Of a stretch of DNA of 41,858 nt, positions 8,356 through 16,086 are shown piece after piece. The stretch is from Mycoplasmatota bacterium. Lineage in GTDB: Bacteria > Bacillota_I > Bacilli_A > Izemoplasmatales > Hujiaoplasmataceae. The first letter of the stretch is position 1; each line of letters begins with the position of its first letter. The position numbers and the translations under genes were made by a program. The DNA is taken from NCBI GenBank assembly GCA_016342455.1, contig JAEIOE010000016.1, positions 1 through 41,858 of the forward strand, given 5' to 3'. The notes beneath the pieces are model-generated. The model saw only the letters and a list, made by a program, of their open reading frames with translations. It had not been told where the DNA came from and ran no database searches.

Positions 8356-8740
8356 CGTAAGGAAAGCCATTAGAAAGAAAGATGAGTTAGAAAAGAAGAT
8401 AAAGTATTATGAGAGAAGGCTTAACTCTTGTAAAGGTGTAACTTATGATGTTCTAGGTGGAAGAGGGAATTCTAGATCTAATGAAGACAATCAAATTTAT
8501 TGGATAGACAGAATTTCAAAAACAAAGAAAGCAATATCATATTTAAATAAACCAATAAATTATTATGAATGTTTCAAAATACAAGTAGGCTCTCAAGAGA
8601 AGCTTTTACTTCAGGGATATGTCATAAAATGTAAATCAATTAGGCAAATAGCAGAGGAACTAAATGTTTCTTCATCAATGATAATGAAAATAATGAATAA
8701 CTTATCAAAGAAGTATAGCAAGGAAAATATAACTAATTAA
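8312..8740 (+). CDS. Small coiled-coil HTH protein, DUF1492/ArpU-like
   Basis: A 142-residue protein. An N-terminal coiled coil (about 8-40, rich in Lys, Glu and Arg) is followed by a C-terminal sigma-70 region 4-like helix-turn-helix: LLLQGYVIKCKSIRQIAEELNVSSSMIMKIMNNL. This layout matches phage late-gene regulators such as ArpU or RinA and the DUF1492 group. The TTG at 8312 has AGGGGG at good spacing; a GTG three codons earlier is too close to that site. It overlaps the replisome organiser by 44 bases. Confidence 0.65.
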   Translation: MKNGLNQDFYKWIDDVRKAIRKKDELEKKIKYYERRLNSCKGVTYDVLGGRGNSRSNEDNQIYWIDRISKTKKAISYLNKPINYYECFKIQVGSQEKLLLQGYVIKCKSIRQIAEELNVSSSMIMKIMNNLSKKYSKENITN

Positions 8741-8849
8741 ATTAATGTATAGAAAACTATTCAAATCAATTGAAAAAAGTGGTATTATATTTATAAGAAA
8801 AAAACAGGATTTTTTCACAGAAATTAAATGTTATAATGGGAGGTTAAGC

Positions 8850-10265
8850 ATGAATACAGAATTACTATATACAAAAAATTCTAGGTCTTATGAAAAAAGC
8901 TTAGACTCTCAGTATAAGAAAAATAATGGTATTTATTATACAGACATAAGTTTAGCAAAGCAAATGATTGATGCGTTAAAACTAAGCAATATTGAAGATA
9001 TGAATATAATTGATCCTACTTGTGGAACAGGTAGTTTTTTATATGCGGCTAGTGAGTATGGCTTTAAGAATATTTTTGGTTTAGATATAGATAAAGGCGC
9101 AATTAAAATCGCAAAGAATAATGTTCCAAACGGAACATTTAAAGTTTATAATTCAATTTCTAATTCGTCTTCAAAATTAATGAAATTATTAAAGTTAAGA
9201 GAAAGGTTCCATGTTGTCATTGGAAATCCTCCTTATGCTCCAATAACAAATGAAACATATGGTTCGAGTAATGATTATTTATTTCAACGAACTGTTAAGA
9301 GTTCAGGAGATAATTTATTTGTTGCGGGATTATTGCGAGCTAAAGAAATGGTTTGTGAAGGCGGGTTGGTTTCATATATAATCCCCAAGAATTTTTTACA
9401 TGTAAACTCATATAGTTTACTTAGAAGAGAATTATTAAGAGACTATTCTATTATGTCTATTGTTGATATAGGAATGTATTTTAAGAATGTAAGAGGAGAA
9501 CAAATAATATTAACCTTCAAGAAATCAAAACCGAGTAATAATATGATAAAGATTTATTCTCTTATTGACTCTAACTTTATGTATATGACAATGATATCTC
9601 AGGATTTTTATAAAGATACAATTGTTTTATTCGACAGTGAAGAAGATTTTACAATATATAATAAGTTTAAGAACTCTTATACAACATTGAATGATTACGT
9701 AAGTGGATATGTTGGTAGAGGAAAGAAAAAAGGAAAAGGTGTTATTTCTGGAAAAGACATTAGAAAGTTTGGTCTTAAAAACAACAGAAAATTATCTGCG
9801 GGAAATAAAATATTTATCCAAAATATATATAGCAAAGAAGCAGGAATAATCGCTTGTTTTGGCGGAGATTTAGACGCTTCAGAAACAGTTACAGTTTTTA
9901 CTGATGGAGATGCTACTATGTGCAGGTATGTTTTAGGAATTATTCATTCAAGATTAATTAATTATTTTTTACATAGATATTGTTTTAATAAATCAAGTGT
10001 TACTATGCATGTAGATGCAAAATATCTTAAAAAGATACCATTTATTGTTTCAGAGCAATACTTTGATATAGTATTAGAATATGTAGATTTACTTGAAAGT
10101 AGCAAATACATGAGTGAAACTTGGTTCATATATCTTGAAGAACTGAATAGAATAGTTTATAAGATATACAATATTGAAGATAGTGAGAGAGATTTTATTG
10201 ATTTAAAAGTCAAATTAGTACAATCAAGAAAGTGGGTAGCATCGAATGGCAAGAAGAGCAAATGA
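8850..10265 (+). CDS. N6-adenine DNA methyltransferase
   Basis: SAM-dependent DNA methylase, 471 residues. Motif I is DPTCGTGSF (about 55-63), with GLDID as the second SAM-binding strand and the catalytic NPPY at about 126-129, followed by a helical insertion. The order motif I then NPPY is that of gamma-class enzymes such as M.TaqI. The C-terminal half (about 270-470) looks like a target-recognition domain. GGGAGG precedes the ATG at 8850, so a 35-codon upstream extension is rejected. It heads an apparent five-gene operon with a second methylase and a PD-(D/E)XK protein. Confidence 0.88.
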   Translation: MNTELLYTKNSRSYEKSLDSQYKKNNGIYYTDISLAKQMIDALKLSNIEDMNIIDPTCGTGSFLYAASEYGFKNIFGLDIDKGAIKIAKNNVPNGTFKVYNSISNSSSKLMKLLKLRERFHVVIGNPPYAPITNETYGSSNDYLFQRTVKSSGDNLFVAGLLRAKEMVCEGGLVSYIIPKNFLHVNSYSLLRRELLRDYSIMSIVDIGMYFKNVRGEQIILTFKKSKPSNNMIKIYSLIDSNFMYMTMISQDFYKDTIVLFDSEEDFTIYNKFKNSYTTLNDYVSGYVGRGKKKGKGVISGKDIRKFGLKNNRKLSAGNKIFIQNIYSKEAGIIACFGGDLDASETVTVFTDGDATMCRYVLGIIHSRLINYFLHRYCFNKSSVTMHVDAKYLKKIPFIVSEQYFDIVLEYVDLLESSKYMSETWFIYLEELNRIVYKIYNIEDSERDFIDLKVKLVQSRKWVASNGKKSK

Positions 10266-11013
10266 CTTAACAGGAAAAGAGTGGTTACAAAATTCATTTA
10301 GTATTTGGAGAGATTTGCGTAAAGACGCTGAAGAAAAAAAGCTAGAACATCCAGCTTCTTACCCAGTTGCTTTGTGTGAAAAGCTTATAAAGACATTTAC
10401 TCGAAAAGATTTTAGGGTGTTAGATCCATTTAATGGTGTTGGCTCTACTTTGGTTGCGGCTAAGAATTTGGGTGGATCAGGTGTCGGAATTGATTTATCT
10501 GAAGATTACTGTAATATTTCAAAGAAAAGATTAGATTTTGATTCTAGATTTGAAGTAGTTAACGGAGATAGTTTTAAGGTTTTAAAAGATGAATCTTTAG
10601 GAGAATTTGATATATGTGTTACATCTCCACCGTATTGGGATATTTTAAATATGAAGAGAAGTGCAGATATGAGAAAAACAGTTAATTATTCTGATAGTTC
10701 TGTTGATTTAGGTAATATCTCAGATTATGATTTATTTCTAGATAATCTTAAGGAATTGTTTTCAAATGTATATTTGAGATTGAAACCTGACACATATTGT
10801 TTAATTAATGTTATGGATCTTCGCAAGAAAAGTGAATTTTACCCATTGCATAGCGACTTAGCATATAAGTTAAGGGAAGTTGGATTTGTTTTTGATGATT
10901 TAATTATTTGGGATAGGCAACTTGATTATAATAACATGAGACCGTTAGGGTATCCATATAGATTTAGAATTAACAAAGTGCATGAGTATATTCTTATTAT
11001 GCACAAGAAGTAG
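10246..11013 (+). CDS. DNA methyltransferase with TSPPYW motif
   Basis: Second DNA methylase, 255 residues. HPASYPVALCEKLI and DPFNGVGST (about 60-68) form the SAM pocket, and TSPPYWDIL (about 126-134) is the catalytic loop. SPPYW is usual in N4-cytosine methylases, though some N6-adenine enzymes share it. Here the SAM motif comes before SPPY, the reverse of the commonest beta-class order. The C-terminal VHEYILIMHKK strand is typical of the family. The start overlaps the preceding methylase by 20 bases, so the two are co-translated. Two methylases with different chemistry suggest an asymmetric recognition site or two separate protection activities. Confidence 0.88.
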   Translation: MARRANDLTGKEWLQNSFSIWRDLRKDAEEKKLEHPASYPVALCEKLIKTFTRKDFRVLDPFNGVGSTLVAAKNLGGSGVGIDLSEDYCNISKKRLDFDSRFEVVNGDSFKVLKDESLGEFDICVTSPPYWDILNMKRSADMRKTVNYSDSSVDLGNISDYDLFLDNLKELFSNVYLRLKPDTYCLINVMDLRKKSEFYPLHSDLAYKLREVGFVFDDLIIWDRQLDYNNMRPLGYPYRFRINKVHEYILIMHKK

Positions 11014-11021
11014 GTGAACTT

Positions 11022-11912
11022 ATGAATGTTCAAATGGCATATTTATTAGGGATGATTACTGGTAATGGCGAAATTAAAAGAGGAAATTCTACAACAAGAG
11101 TTTCAATAGCGATACCACATAAAAATCAGAAAACATATAATGATCGTGATGTTAAAATTTATGTTCGTGCAAGCATTACAGACATAAAACAGATTTTAGA
11201 ACCTTTAGTAGGTACTTTATTACAACATACGCAAAGAAATAGTGAGACAACTCTATATTTTGAAAAATCCAACGAGGACTATTTAATAAGAGAGATTATT
11301 AGATTTATTGCAGGATCAGTAAGTCATGAAGATACAAGGATAAATCCGTACTTTTTTAGTTGTTCAAGAGATGAAAAAGTGTATTTTCTTCGTGGTTTAT
11401 CTGATGTGACTGGATATATTAGAGAAAGTAATTATTTTTTCAAAAAACAGATTCATAGAGTATATATTGAAGTTCCACATAATTGGTTTTTAGTAATAGA
11501 TATTTGTAATTTACTAAAATCAATTGATATACCTGTACAGAATATTGACTGGGCTCATCCTAATATGAGAGACGGATATTTGACAAAATATAATCAAGGC
11601 TATCATACATTTTGGAAAAAAGAACATCAGATCAAGATTTATGCAAATGAATTTCTACCTGTTGGATTCGGTATTATCCATAAGCGTGATGCTTTAAATG
11701 CTTTATCTGAAGATTTAGTCAATTATTATGCTTCAGAAGGGAAAAATGTAATAGATAAAACTCATAAATTTTATTGGGATTCAAATAGGATAAGTAACAA
11801 AGTAAAACCTCATCACCCTGGAGAATCAGATAGTTTTATACCAGAAGAGATTAGAGGAATGCATTTTAATAGATGGACAGAAATCGCTGATAAATTGGGT
11901 TATAAAGAATGA
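11022..11912 (+). CDS. LAGLIDADG-like protein in the RM operon
   Basis: A 296-residue protein with two LAGLIDADG-type helices: AYLLGMITGNGEI (about 6-18) and FLRGLSDVTGYI (about 122-133). Such helices form the dimer core of homing endonucleases, with a metal-binding Asp or Glu near the end of each. Here the first has Asn-Gly where Asp-Gly is usual, while the second keeps an Asp two residues early, so cleavage may be altered or lost. The rest of the protein is rich in aromatic and basic residues, as expected for a DNA-binding saddle. It starts eight bases after the methylase and overlaps the nuclease gene by four, so it is a genuine operon member. It may be the specificity subunit or a second nuclease. 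Confidence 0.6.
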   Translation: MNVQMAYLLGMITGNGEIKRGNSTTRVSIAIPHKNQKTYNDRDVKIYVRASITDIKQILEPLVGTLLQHTQRNSETTLYFEKSNEDYLIREIIRFIAGSVSHEDTRINPYFFSCSRDEKVYFLRGLSDVTGYIRESNYFFKKQIHRVYIEVPHNWFLVIDICNLLKSIDIPVQNIDWAHPNMRDGYLTKYNQGYHTFWKKEHQIKIYANEFLPVGFGIIHKRDALNALSEDLVNYYASEGKNVIDKTHKFYWDSNRISNKVKPHHPGESDSFIPEEIRGMHFNRWTEIADKLGYKE

Positions 11913-12385
11913 AAGAGTTAGAACTGTATATGCCAATGTGTATTTGGCTTGAAAGCTATATGAAAGACAATTATAAGGGATATAAAGTAATTGTTGTTGA
12001 CGCACATTCTGAGAGACTTGATAGAGTGTTAAAGAAATACGATATTACATATGATTTAGCTACAGGAGTGGATATTCAAATTGACGTATTAGGAATAGCT
12101 AGAAGAAAAGATAAAGTAAAATTGATTTTTATTGAAGCAAAGATTACTAGATTAACACTAAGGGATTTGGGTCAATTATGGTCTTATTGTAAATTGATTA
12201 ACCCCGAAGAGGCATTTTTGTTTTCGTCACATAGTTTAGGGAGTTTAAATAAAATTCTAAACAATTATGGCAGAGAAGATTTATTAGATTTTGGTAATAC
12301 AAAGAAAATAAAAAAGATGATGGTTGGTGTTTGGGATATAAAGCAGAAATCGCCTAATCTTCTAACAATTATACCTAAATTATAA
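11909..12385 (+). CDS. PD-(D/E)XK nuclease, probable restriction subunit
   Basis: A 158-residue nuclease-fold protein. IQIDVLGIARRKDKVKLIFIEAKI supplies the Asp strand (about 57) and the Glu-x-Lys strand (about 76-78), followed by the helix TLRDLGQLWSYCKLINPEEAFLFSS, which fits the core of PD-(D/E)XK enzymes. It is shorter than most type II endonucleases and may need a partner such as the LAGLIDADG-like protein. The ATGA overlap with that gene supports co-translation. With two methylases upstream, a DNA-cleaving restriction role is likely but inferred. Confidence 0.7.
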   Translation: MKELELYMPMCIWLESYMKDNYKGYKVIVVDAHSERLDRVLKKYDITYDLATGVDIQIDVLGIARRKDKVKLIFIEAKITRLTLRDLGQLWSYCKLINPEEAFLFSSHSLGSLNKILNNYGREDLLDFGNTKKIKKMMVGVWDIKQKSPNLLTIIPKL

Positions 12386-12395
12386 GGAGGTTATT

Positions 12396-12851
12396 ATGGC
12401 AAGTATTTTAAATAATAGAGCAGAAACAATTAATTTCAGTTCTTTAAATGATTATTATGAGTTTATTGGATATTTATGCACACCAAATAGAGTAGTTTCT
12501 ATTGATGCTGAAGTTCCAAGTAATTTGGTAAAGCAGTTTCTAGCAAATTATCCTAAAGGTCATTACAGGATTAAACCTAATCCAGTAACCCCAAGTGGTC
12601 TTCCCAAGAAATTTGGTGCACAGTTTAGAATTAATCTACGTAATATAACCAATCATCCTTTGAGTATTAGCAAGTATTTAAAAAGAGGAACAGGGACGAC
12701 TGTTGTAAAAAGGATAAATAAGAGTAAGTTAGTAGAAGATTTAGTTTTGAACCATGGATTTGTATTCGGTAATATGCAGAATGTGACACATATAAAATCA
12801 TTGGTGCCAAAACAGTATGTTACAGATTTTGATAAAGGATATAATTTATAA
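12396..12851 (+). CDS. Unknown protein closing the RM operon
   Basis: A 151-residue soluble protein of unrecognised family. It has no signal peptide or membrane segment. The middle is basic (KGHYRIKPNPVTPSGLPKKFG and KYLKRGTGTTVVKRINKSK), which fits nucleic-acid binding. AAGGAGG precedes the ATG ten bases after the nuclease gene, and a strong terminator follows, so it is the last gene of the operon. Possible roles are a DNA-binding accessory subunit or a regulator of the restriction genes; nothing in the sequence decides between them. Confidence 0.75.
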   Translation: MASILNNRAETINFSSLNDYYEFIGYLCTPNRVVSIDAEVPSNLVKQFLANYPKGHYRIKPNPVTPSGLPKKFGAQFRINLRNITNHPLSISKYLKRGTGTTVVKRINKSKLVEDLVLNHGFVFGNMQNVTHIKSLVPKQYVTDFDKGYNL

Positions 12852-12892
12852 TAATTTTACAAAAAATCGTTAAACAATAGCAATGAATATGA

Positions 12893-12924
12893 AAAAGTGC
12901 TACAATTTTTATTGTAGCACTTTT
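12893..12924 (+). terminator. Terminator of the RM operon
   Basis: AAAAGTGCTACAAT and ATTGTAGCACTTTT form a perfect 14-base stem with a TTTT loop and a T-rich tail. It ends the operon that begins with the N6-adenine methylase. Confidence 0.92.
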
Positions 12925-12987
12925 ATTTGATGATTCTTATAACGGGTATTTAATACAAGTAGCTTATGCTAGGGAGATGATTTAGAC

Positions 12988-13860
12988 TTGAGTATCTTGG
13001 AAAAAAGCACAAAAAAGAATTATGATTCATTGAAACGTAGGATAGAATACTTTAACGATAATTATCATCAGTTTCAACTCAAGCATATTGAAGGAATCGT
13101 TAAAAATATAATATACTTTAATGGCATAGTATTATTTGGTAGACTTAGAGATGCTGAATATAAAACTGATTACAATAGTAATGAAACAGTTTTTCCGCGA
13201 CTTAGAGTAGTAAATGGAGAAGATTTTTCTGTCTTTAGAGACATTAATCAATATTACAATTTGCCATCTGAAAAAGTTAAATGGGAGGGAAGACTTAATA
13301 CTATTAATGAATCGCTATTGTATGCTGCACATAAATCATTCATTGTTACAGTATTTGAGACAGGAGCAAAGGAAGGAGACACAGTATTATTGATTTTATA
13401 TAAGAAGCAACCTAATTGTTCTATAAGATTACGAAAAATGGCTGTAGATGATGACCAAATTATTAATCTGGATAATTATACTGCTAAGATTAATGATTTA
13501 AAACTCAATTTTATAAAATACTGGTTAACAAAAACTTGCAATCCTCATTTTGAGGAAATTACATATAGAATTACTAATTCAATAAAGAAAATATATTTTA
13601 CAGAAAAGAATCAAGACCGAATAGATGGATTTATTTATCCATCTACTACGAGAAGGAAGAATGACTTAAATGTAGCTTTTAAATCCTCGGGTATAAGAAA
13701 AATATATGTTGAATCTGCTTTTTATGGCAAGGTTCTAAAAGTAGGCCATAATAGTTTATTGATTAGATCAAATTATTGTTTTAAAGGTGTTCAGAATAGG
13801 CGTATATGCTGGGAGTTCAAGAATGATTATATAGATTATGCTTTTATAGTGCAAAGCTAA
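12988..13860 (+). CDS. RES-domain protein, predicted NAD+-consuming toxin or effector
   Basis: A 290-residue protein whose central part resembles the RES domain. An Arg-rich segment VFPRLRV (about 69-75) leads to WEGRLNTINESLLYAAHKSFIVTVFETG (about 99-126), matching the RES pattern of Gly-Arg-Phe-Asn, Leu-Tyr-x-Ala and a conserved Glu. A later DGFIYPSTTRRKNDLNVAF (about 214-232) matches the Tyr-Pro-Ser block with its Ser. RES enzymes such as Xre-RES toxins degrade NAD+. No classical Xre antitoxin is adjacent; a KAP NTPase is. Start is TTG with AGGGAG upstream. Assignment by motif only. Confidence 0.55.
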   Translation: MSILEKSTKKNYDSLKRRIEYFNDNYHQFQLKHIEGIVKNIIYFNGIVLFGRLRDAEYKTDYNSNETVFPRLRVVNGEDFSVFRDINQYYNLPSEKVKWEGRLNTINESLLYAAHKSFIVTVFETGAKEGDTVLLILYKKQPNCSIRLRKMAVDDDQIINLDNYTAKINDLKLNFIKYWLTKTCNPHFEEITYRITNSIKKIYFTEKNQDRIDGFIYPSTTRRKNDLNVAFKSSGIRKIYVESAFYGKVLKVGHNSLLIRSNYCFKGVQNRRICWEFKNDYIDYAFIVQS

Positions 13861-13919
13861 ATAAGGGAAGTAAAGGAGATGTAGAGTATTAGTCGTATAT
13901 TATACTCGCTATAAATAGA

Positions 13920-15257
13920 ATGAAAAGAGATTTATTACCAACTGAAAAAAATATCATTGAAACATTGAAAAATGATTCAATAGAAAGAAATAAGCAAGTC
14001 AAACAAGTTTTAGATATAATCAGTAACGACTTCAAGGATGGTGGAGTAATTTTTATTGATGGAAAATGGGGGTCAGGTAAGACCTTTTTTGTAAAACAAC
14101 TACAACATATATTAGATTGTGAGTCTGGACTGAAAATAATTAACAGTGAGCTTTCAAATTATGGAACTATTAATATAGATATTACAGAACCTATGATGAC
14201 GCTATATTTTAATGCTTGGGAGAATGATTTTCATATGGATCCATTATTGTCAATGACTCATAAACTTATATCAGCAAGTTCTGGCTACGTTTATCAAGGT
14301 GATGTGATTAAGAAGAACCAAAGTGTTTTTATAAGAATGTCAAAAGTAATAAAGTTTGTTTCAGGAGGAAGATATGATATTTCTGAGTTTGAATCTGAAA
14401 AGCAAGATACGTTCAAAGTAATTGAAGTGCAAGAGGAAATACATAGTATTTTTAATAGATTAGTTGATTCAATTTTAGCTGAAAGAGCAAACAGGTTAGT
14501 GTTGTTTATAGATGAACTGGATAGATGTAAACCAGATTATACTGTTAGACTTTTGGAAAGATTAAAACATGTATTAAATAATGATAAAATCACTACAATT
14601 ATATCAGTTAACTTAGATGAACTTGGTGCTACAGTAAAAAAATTATATGGAGAAACATTCAATCATAATAATTATTTCAATAAATTTTATGACTTGAAAA
14701 TCCATCTTGACGAGATTAATAGATTTGATTATTTAGTACAACAGGATTCGGATAAGTTAGCTTTCTTAAGTCAATATGTTTTTAATGTTTCAGTTAGTTG
14801 TAGTTTAGAGTACTTTAATTTATCGTTGAGAGAAATAAACGAATATAAAATTTATATCGATAAACTCAAGTCTTTGTTGAAAGGTAACTCGTTCCATATT
14901 CCTAGAAAGAACTCAGTTAATTTTATAGCTTGGATAATAGTTCCATACCTTATTGCACTCAAAATCTCTAACGATTCAATTTACAAATCTGTAACTAAAG
15001 GTAGAAATTCAAGTGATTTTACACAGTATTACTTTTCTGATAAGATGATGCTAGATTTATGTGATTATGTTCTATCTATAGATAATCAGAACTCAGAAAA
15101 AGAGATGAAGTTAAATTATGAAGATGACTTTAAGAAAATTTACAACTTTCTTTTTACAAGTATGCATACTGAATTTGAGCAAATAAAAATATTAAATACA
15201 CTATTTAATAAAAATTCAAAGGATATGATTAGCAGAGTACTTAAAAGTCTTAAATAA
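13920..15257 (+). CDS. KAP-family P-loop NTPase
   Basis: A 445-residue NTPase. Walker A is GKWGSGKT (about 48-55) and Walker B is LVLFIDELDRC (about 193-203), followed by TVRLLERLKHVLNNDKITTIISVN, the usual KAP layout. KAP proteins often have inserted membrane helices, but here the segment between the Walker motifs is not strongly hydrophobic, so it is probably cytoplasmic. No ribosome binding site is seen at normal distance; an AAGGAG lies about 45 bases upstream, so the start or mode of initiation is uncertain. It follows the RES gene by 59 bases on the same strand, suggesting a two-gene unit where the NTPase senses or activates. Confidence 0.85.
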   Translation: MKRDLLPTEKNIIETLKNDSIERNKQVKQVLDIISNDFKDGGVIFIDGKWGSGKTFFVKQLQHILDCESGLKIINSELSNYGTINIDITEPMMTLYFNAWENDFHMDPLLSMTHKLISASSGYVYQGDVIKKNQSVFIRMSKVIKFVSGGRYDISEFESEKQDTFKVIEVQEEIHSIFNRLVDSILAERANRLVLFIDELDRCKPDYTVRLLERLKHVLNNDKITTIISVNLDELGATVKKLYGETFNHNNYFNKFYDLKIHLDEINRFDYLVQQDSDKLAFLSQYVFNVSVSCSLEYFNLSLREINEYKIYIDKLKSLLKGNSFHIPRKNSVNFIAWIIVPYLIALKISNDSIYKSVTKGRNSSDFTQYYFSDKMMLDLCDYVLSIDNQNSEKEMKLNYEDDFKKIYNFLFTSMHTEFEQIKILNTLFNKNSKDMISRVLKSLK

Positions 15258-15287
15258 TAGAAGTTGTTTTACTCGCTTCCAGTAATC

Positions 15288-15306
15288 TATGTAACTGGTG
15301 TTACTA
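15288..15306. repeat. 19-bp direct repeat, right copy
   Basis: Identical to the copy at 7385-7403 in the same orientation, and lying 30 bases after the KAP gene. The match extends outward with one mismatch on the left side. Confidence 0.7.
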
Positions 15307-15423
15307 GTACCATGTTTTACTGATATACAATGTGATTTTTATTACTGTTACATGTACCTTATTTGATATAGACAATATTGGTGCTTTTACACTAAATTGT
15401 GCTTAAAGTTGGTAGACAAAACT

Positions 15424-15515
15424 TGACAGTTAAAATATAATATAAGTATCGTGGAGTACTGGGTAAAACACCCTAGAAGTCATAGGAATTCGTAGATCGA
15501 GTTCCTTTTTCTTTT
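15424..15515 (+). ncRNA. Short structured transcript candidate with terminator
   Basis: A TTGACA at 15424-15429 and AT-rich -10-like sequences precede a small hairpin (CT-GGGT paired with ACCC-T-AG at about 15458-15475) and a clear terminator. In the terminator AGGAATTCG pairs with CGAGTTCCT through nine bases, one of them G-T, with loop TAGAT and a T-rich tail (15484-15515). The spacing of the promoter boxes is not canonical. The element could be a small RNA or an attenuator of the interrupted ORF that follows. Confidence 0.4.
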
Positions 15516-15593
15516 GCAGAAATATATGTAGTACAAATCTAGTAAATAACTTCAGTTTTTTGAAAAATACTGCTGTTTAGAGGAGTTGTATGA

Positions 15594-15672
15594 GTGCCAA
15601 AACCATTAGACACATATCAAAAATGGGCCAGAGATGGCGTTTTAAATGAAAGAATAAAGACTATACAGGAAC
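15594..15672 (+). pseudogene. 5' stub of a gene interrupted by the IS3 element
   Basis: GTG start with AGAGGAG at about ten bases upstream. It reads MPKPLDTYQKWARDGVLNER and a few more residues before the IS boundary; inside the IS it meets a stop after six further codons. If the IS is removed the reading frame can join the rhs fragment on the other side only under one choice of IS ends, so it may be the beginning of that gene or an unrelated ORF. Family not recognised. Confidence 0.35.
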
Positions 15673-15741
15673 TGGATTGGTATGGTTTTTAAACAGTGGT
15701 TATAATAGTATATGCATACAAATATGAAAGGAAAAATAACC

Positions 15742-16086
15742 ATGCCAAGTAATAATAGTAAGTATTCAGAAGAAATGAGAGTAAAAACAGTTAAGTTTAT
15801 ACTCGATACAGGAAAATCAGCTACTTCAGTCGCAGAGGAATTAGGAATTGATACTAACACAGTGTGCAGATGGGTAAGAGATTATAGAAGGAAAAATAAT
15901 ATGCCATCATACGCCGAGGAAAAAGGCGTAATAAAAAGACCATATAAGAGAAAAGATGAGAAGGATTTAAAAATTGAAGAATTGAAAATTGAAATTAAAA
16001 AGAAAGATAAACAACTTGAAGCTGAAAAAGAAAAGGTGGAGATCTTAAAAAAATCCCTGCGCATCTTCATGGAACCACGCGAATGA
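15742..16086 (+). CDS. IS3-family OrfA (transposase N-terminal part)
   Basis: DNA-binding part of the transposase, 114 residues. The helix-turn-helix lies at about 7-50 (YSEEMRVKTVKFILDTGKSA, then ELGIDTNTVCRWVRDY), followed by a charged leucine-zipper region of Lys and Glu (about 70-108) that mediates multimerisation. AAAGGA precedes the ATG at 15742. Near the end, A-AAA-AAA at 16047-16053 is in the correct phase for -1 slippage, and the -1 frame has no stop before orfB, so an OrfAB fusion can be made. Confidence 0.93.
   Translation: MPSNNSKYSEEMRVKTVKFILDTGKSATSVAEELGIDTNTVCRWVRDYRRKNNMPSYAEEKGVIKRPYKRKDEKDLKIEELKIEIKKKDKQLEAEKEKVEILKKSLRIFMEPRE

Noticed and set aside
4347-15410. 17-base inverted repeat (4347-4363 and 15394-15410) as ends of one large element
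   Set aside because: The two copies are exact, but a match of that length can occur by chance in a window of this size and AT content. No duplication or symmetry around them supports true ends.
15594-15672. Small terminase subunit stub
   Set aside because: KWARDGVLNER recalls the helix-turn-helix start of terminase small subunits, but the next residues do not continue the pattern and the piece is too short.
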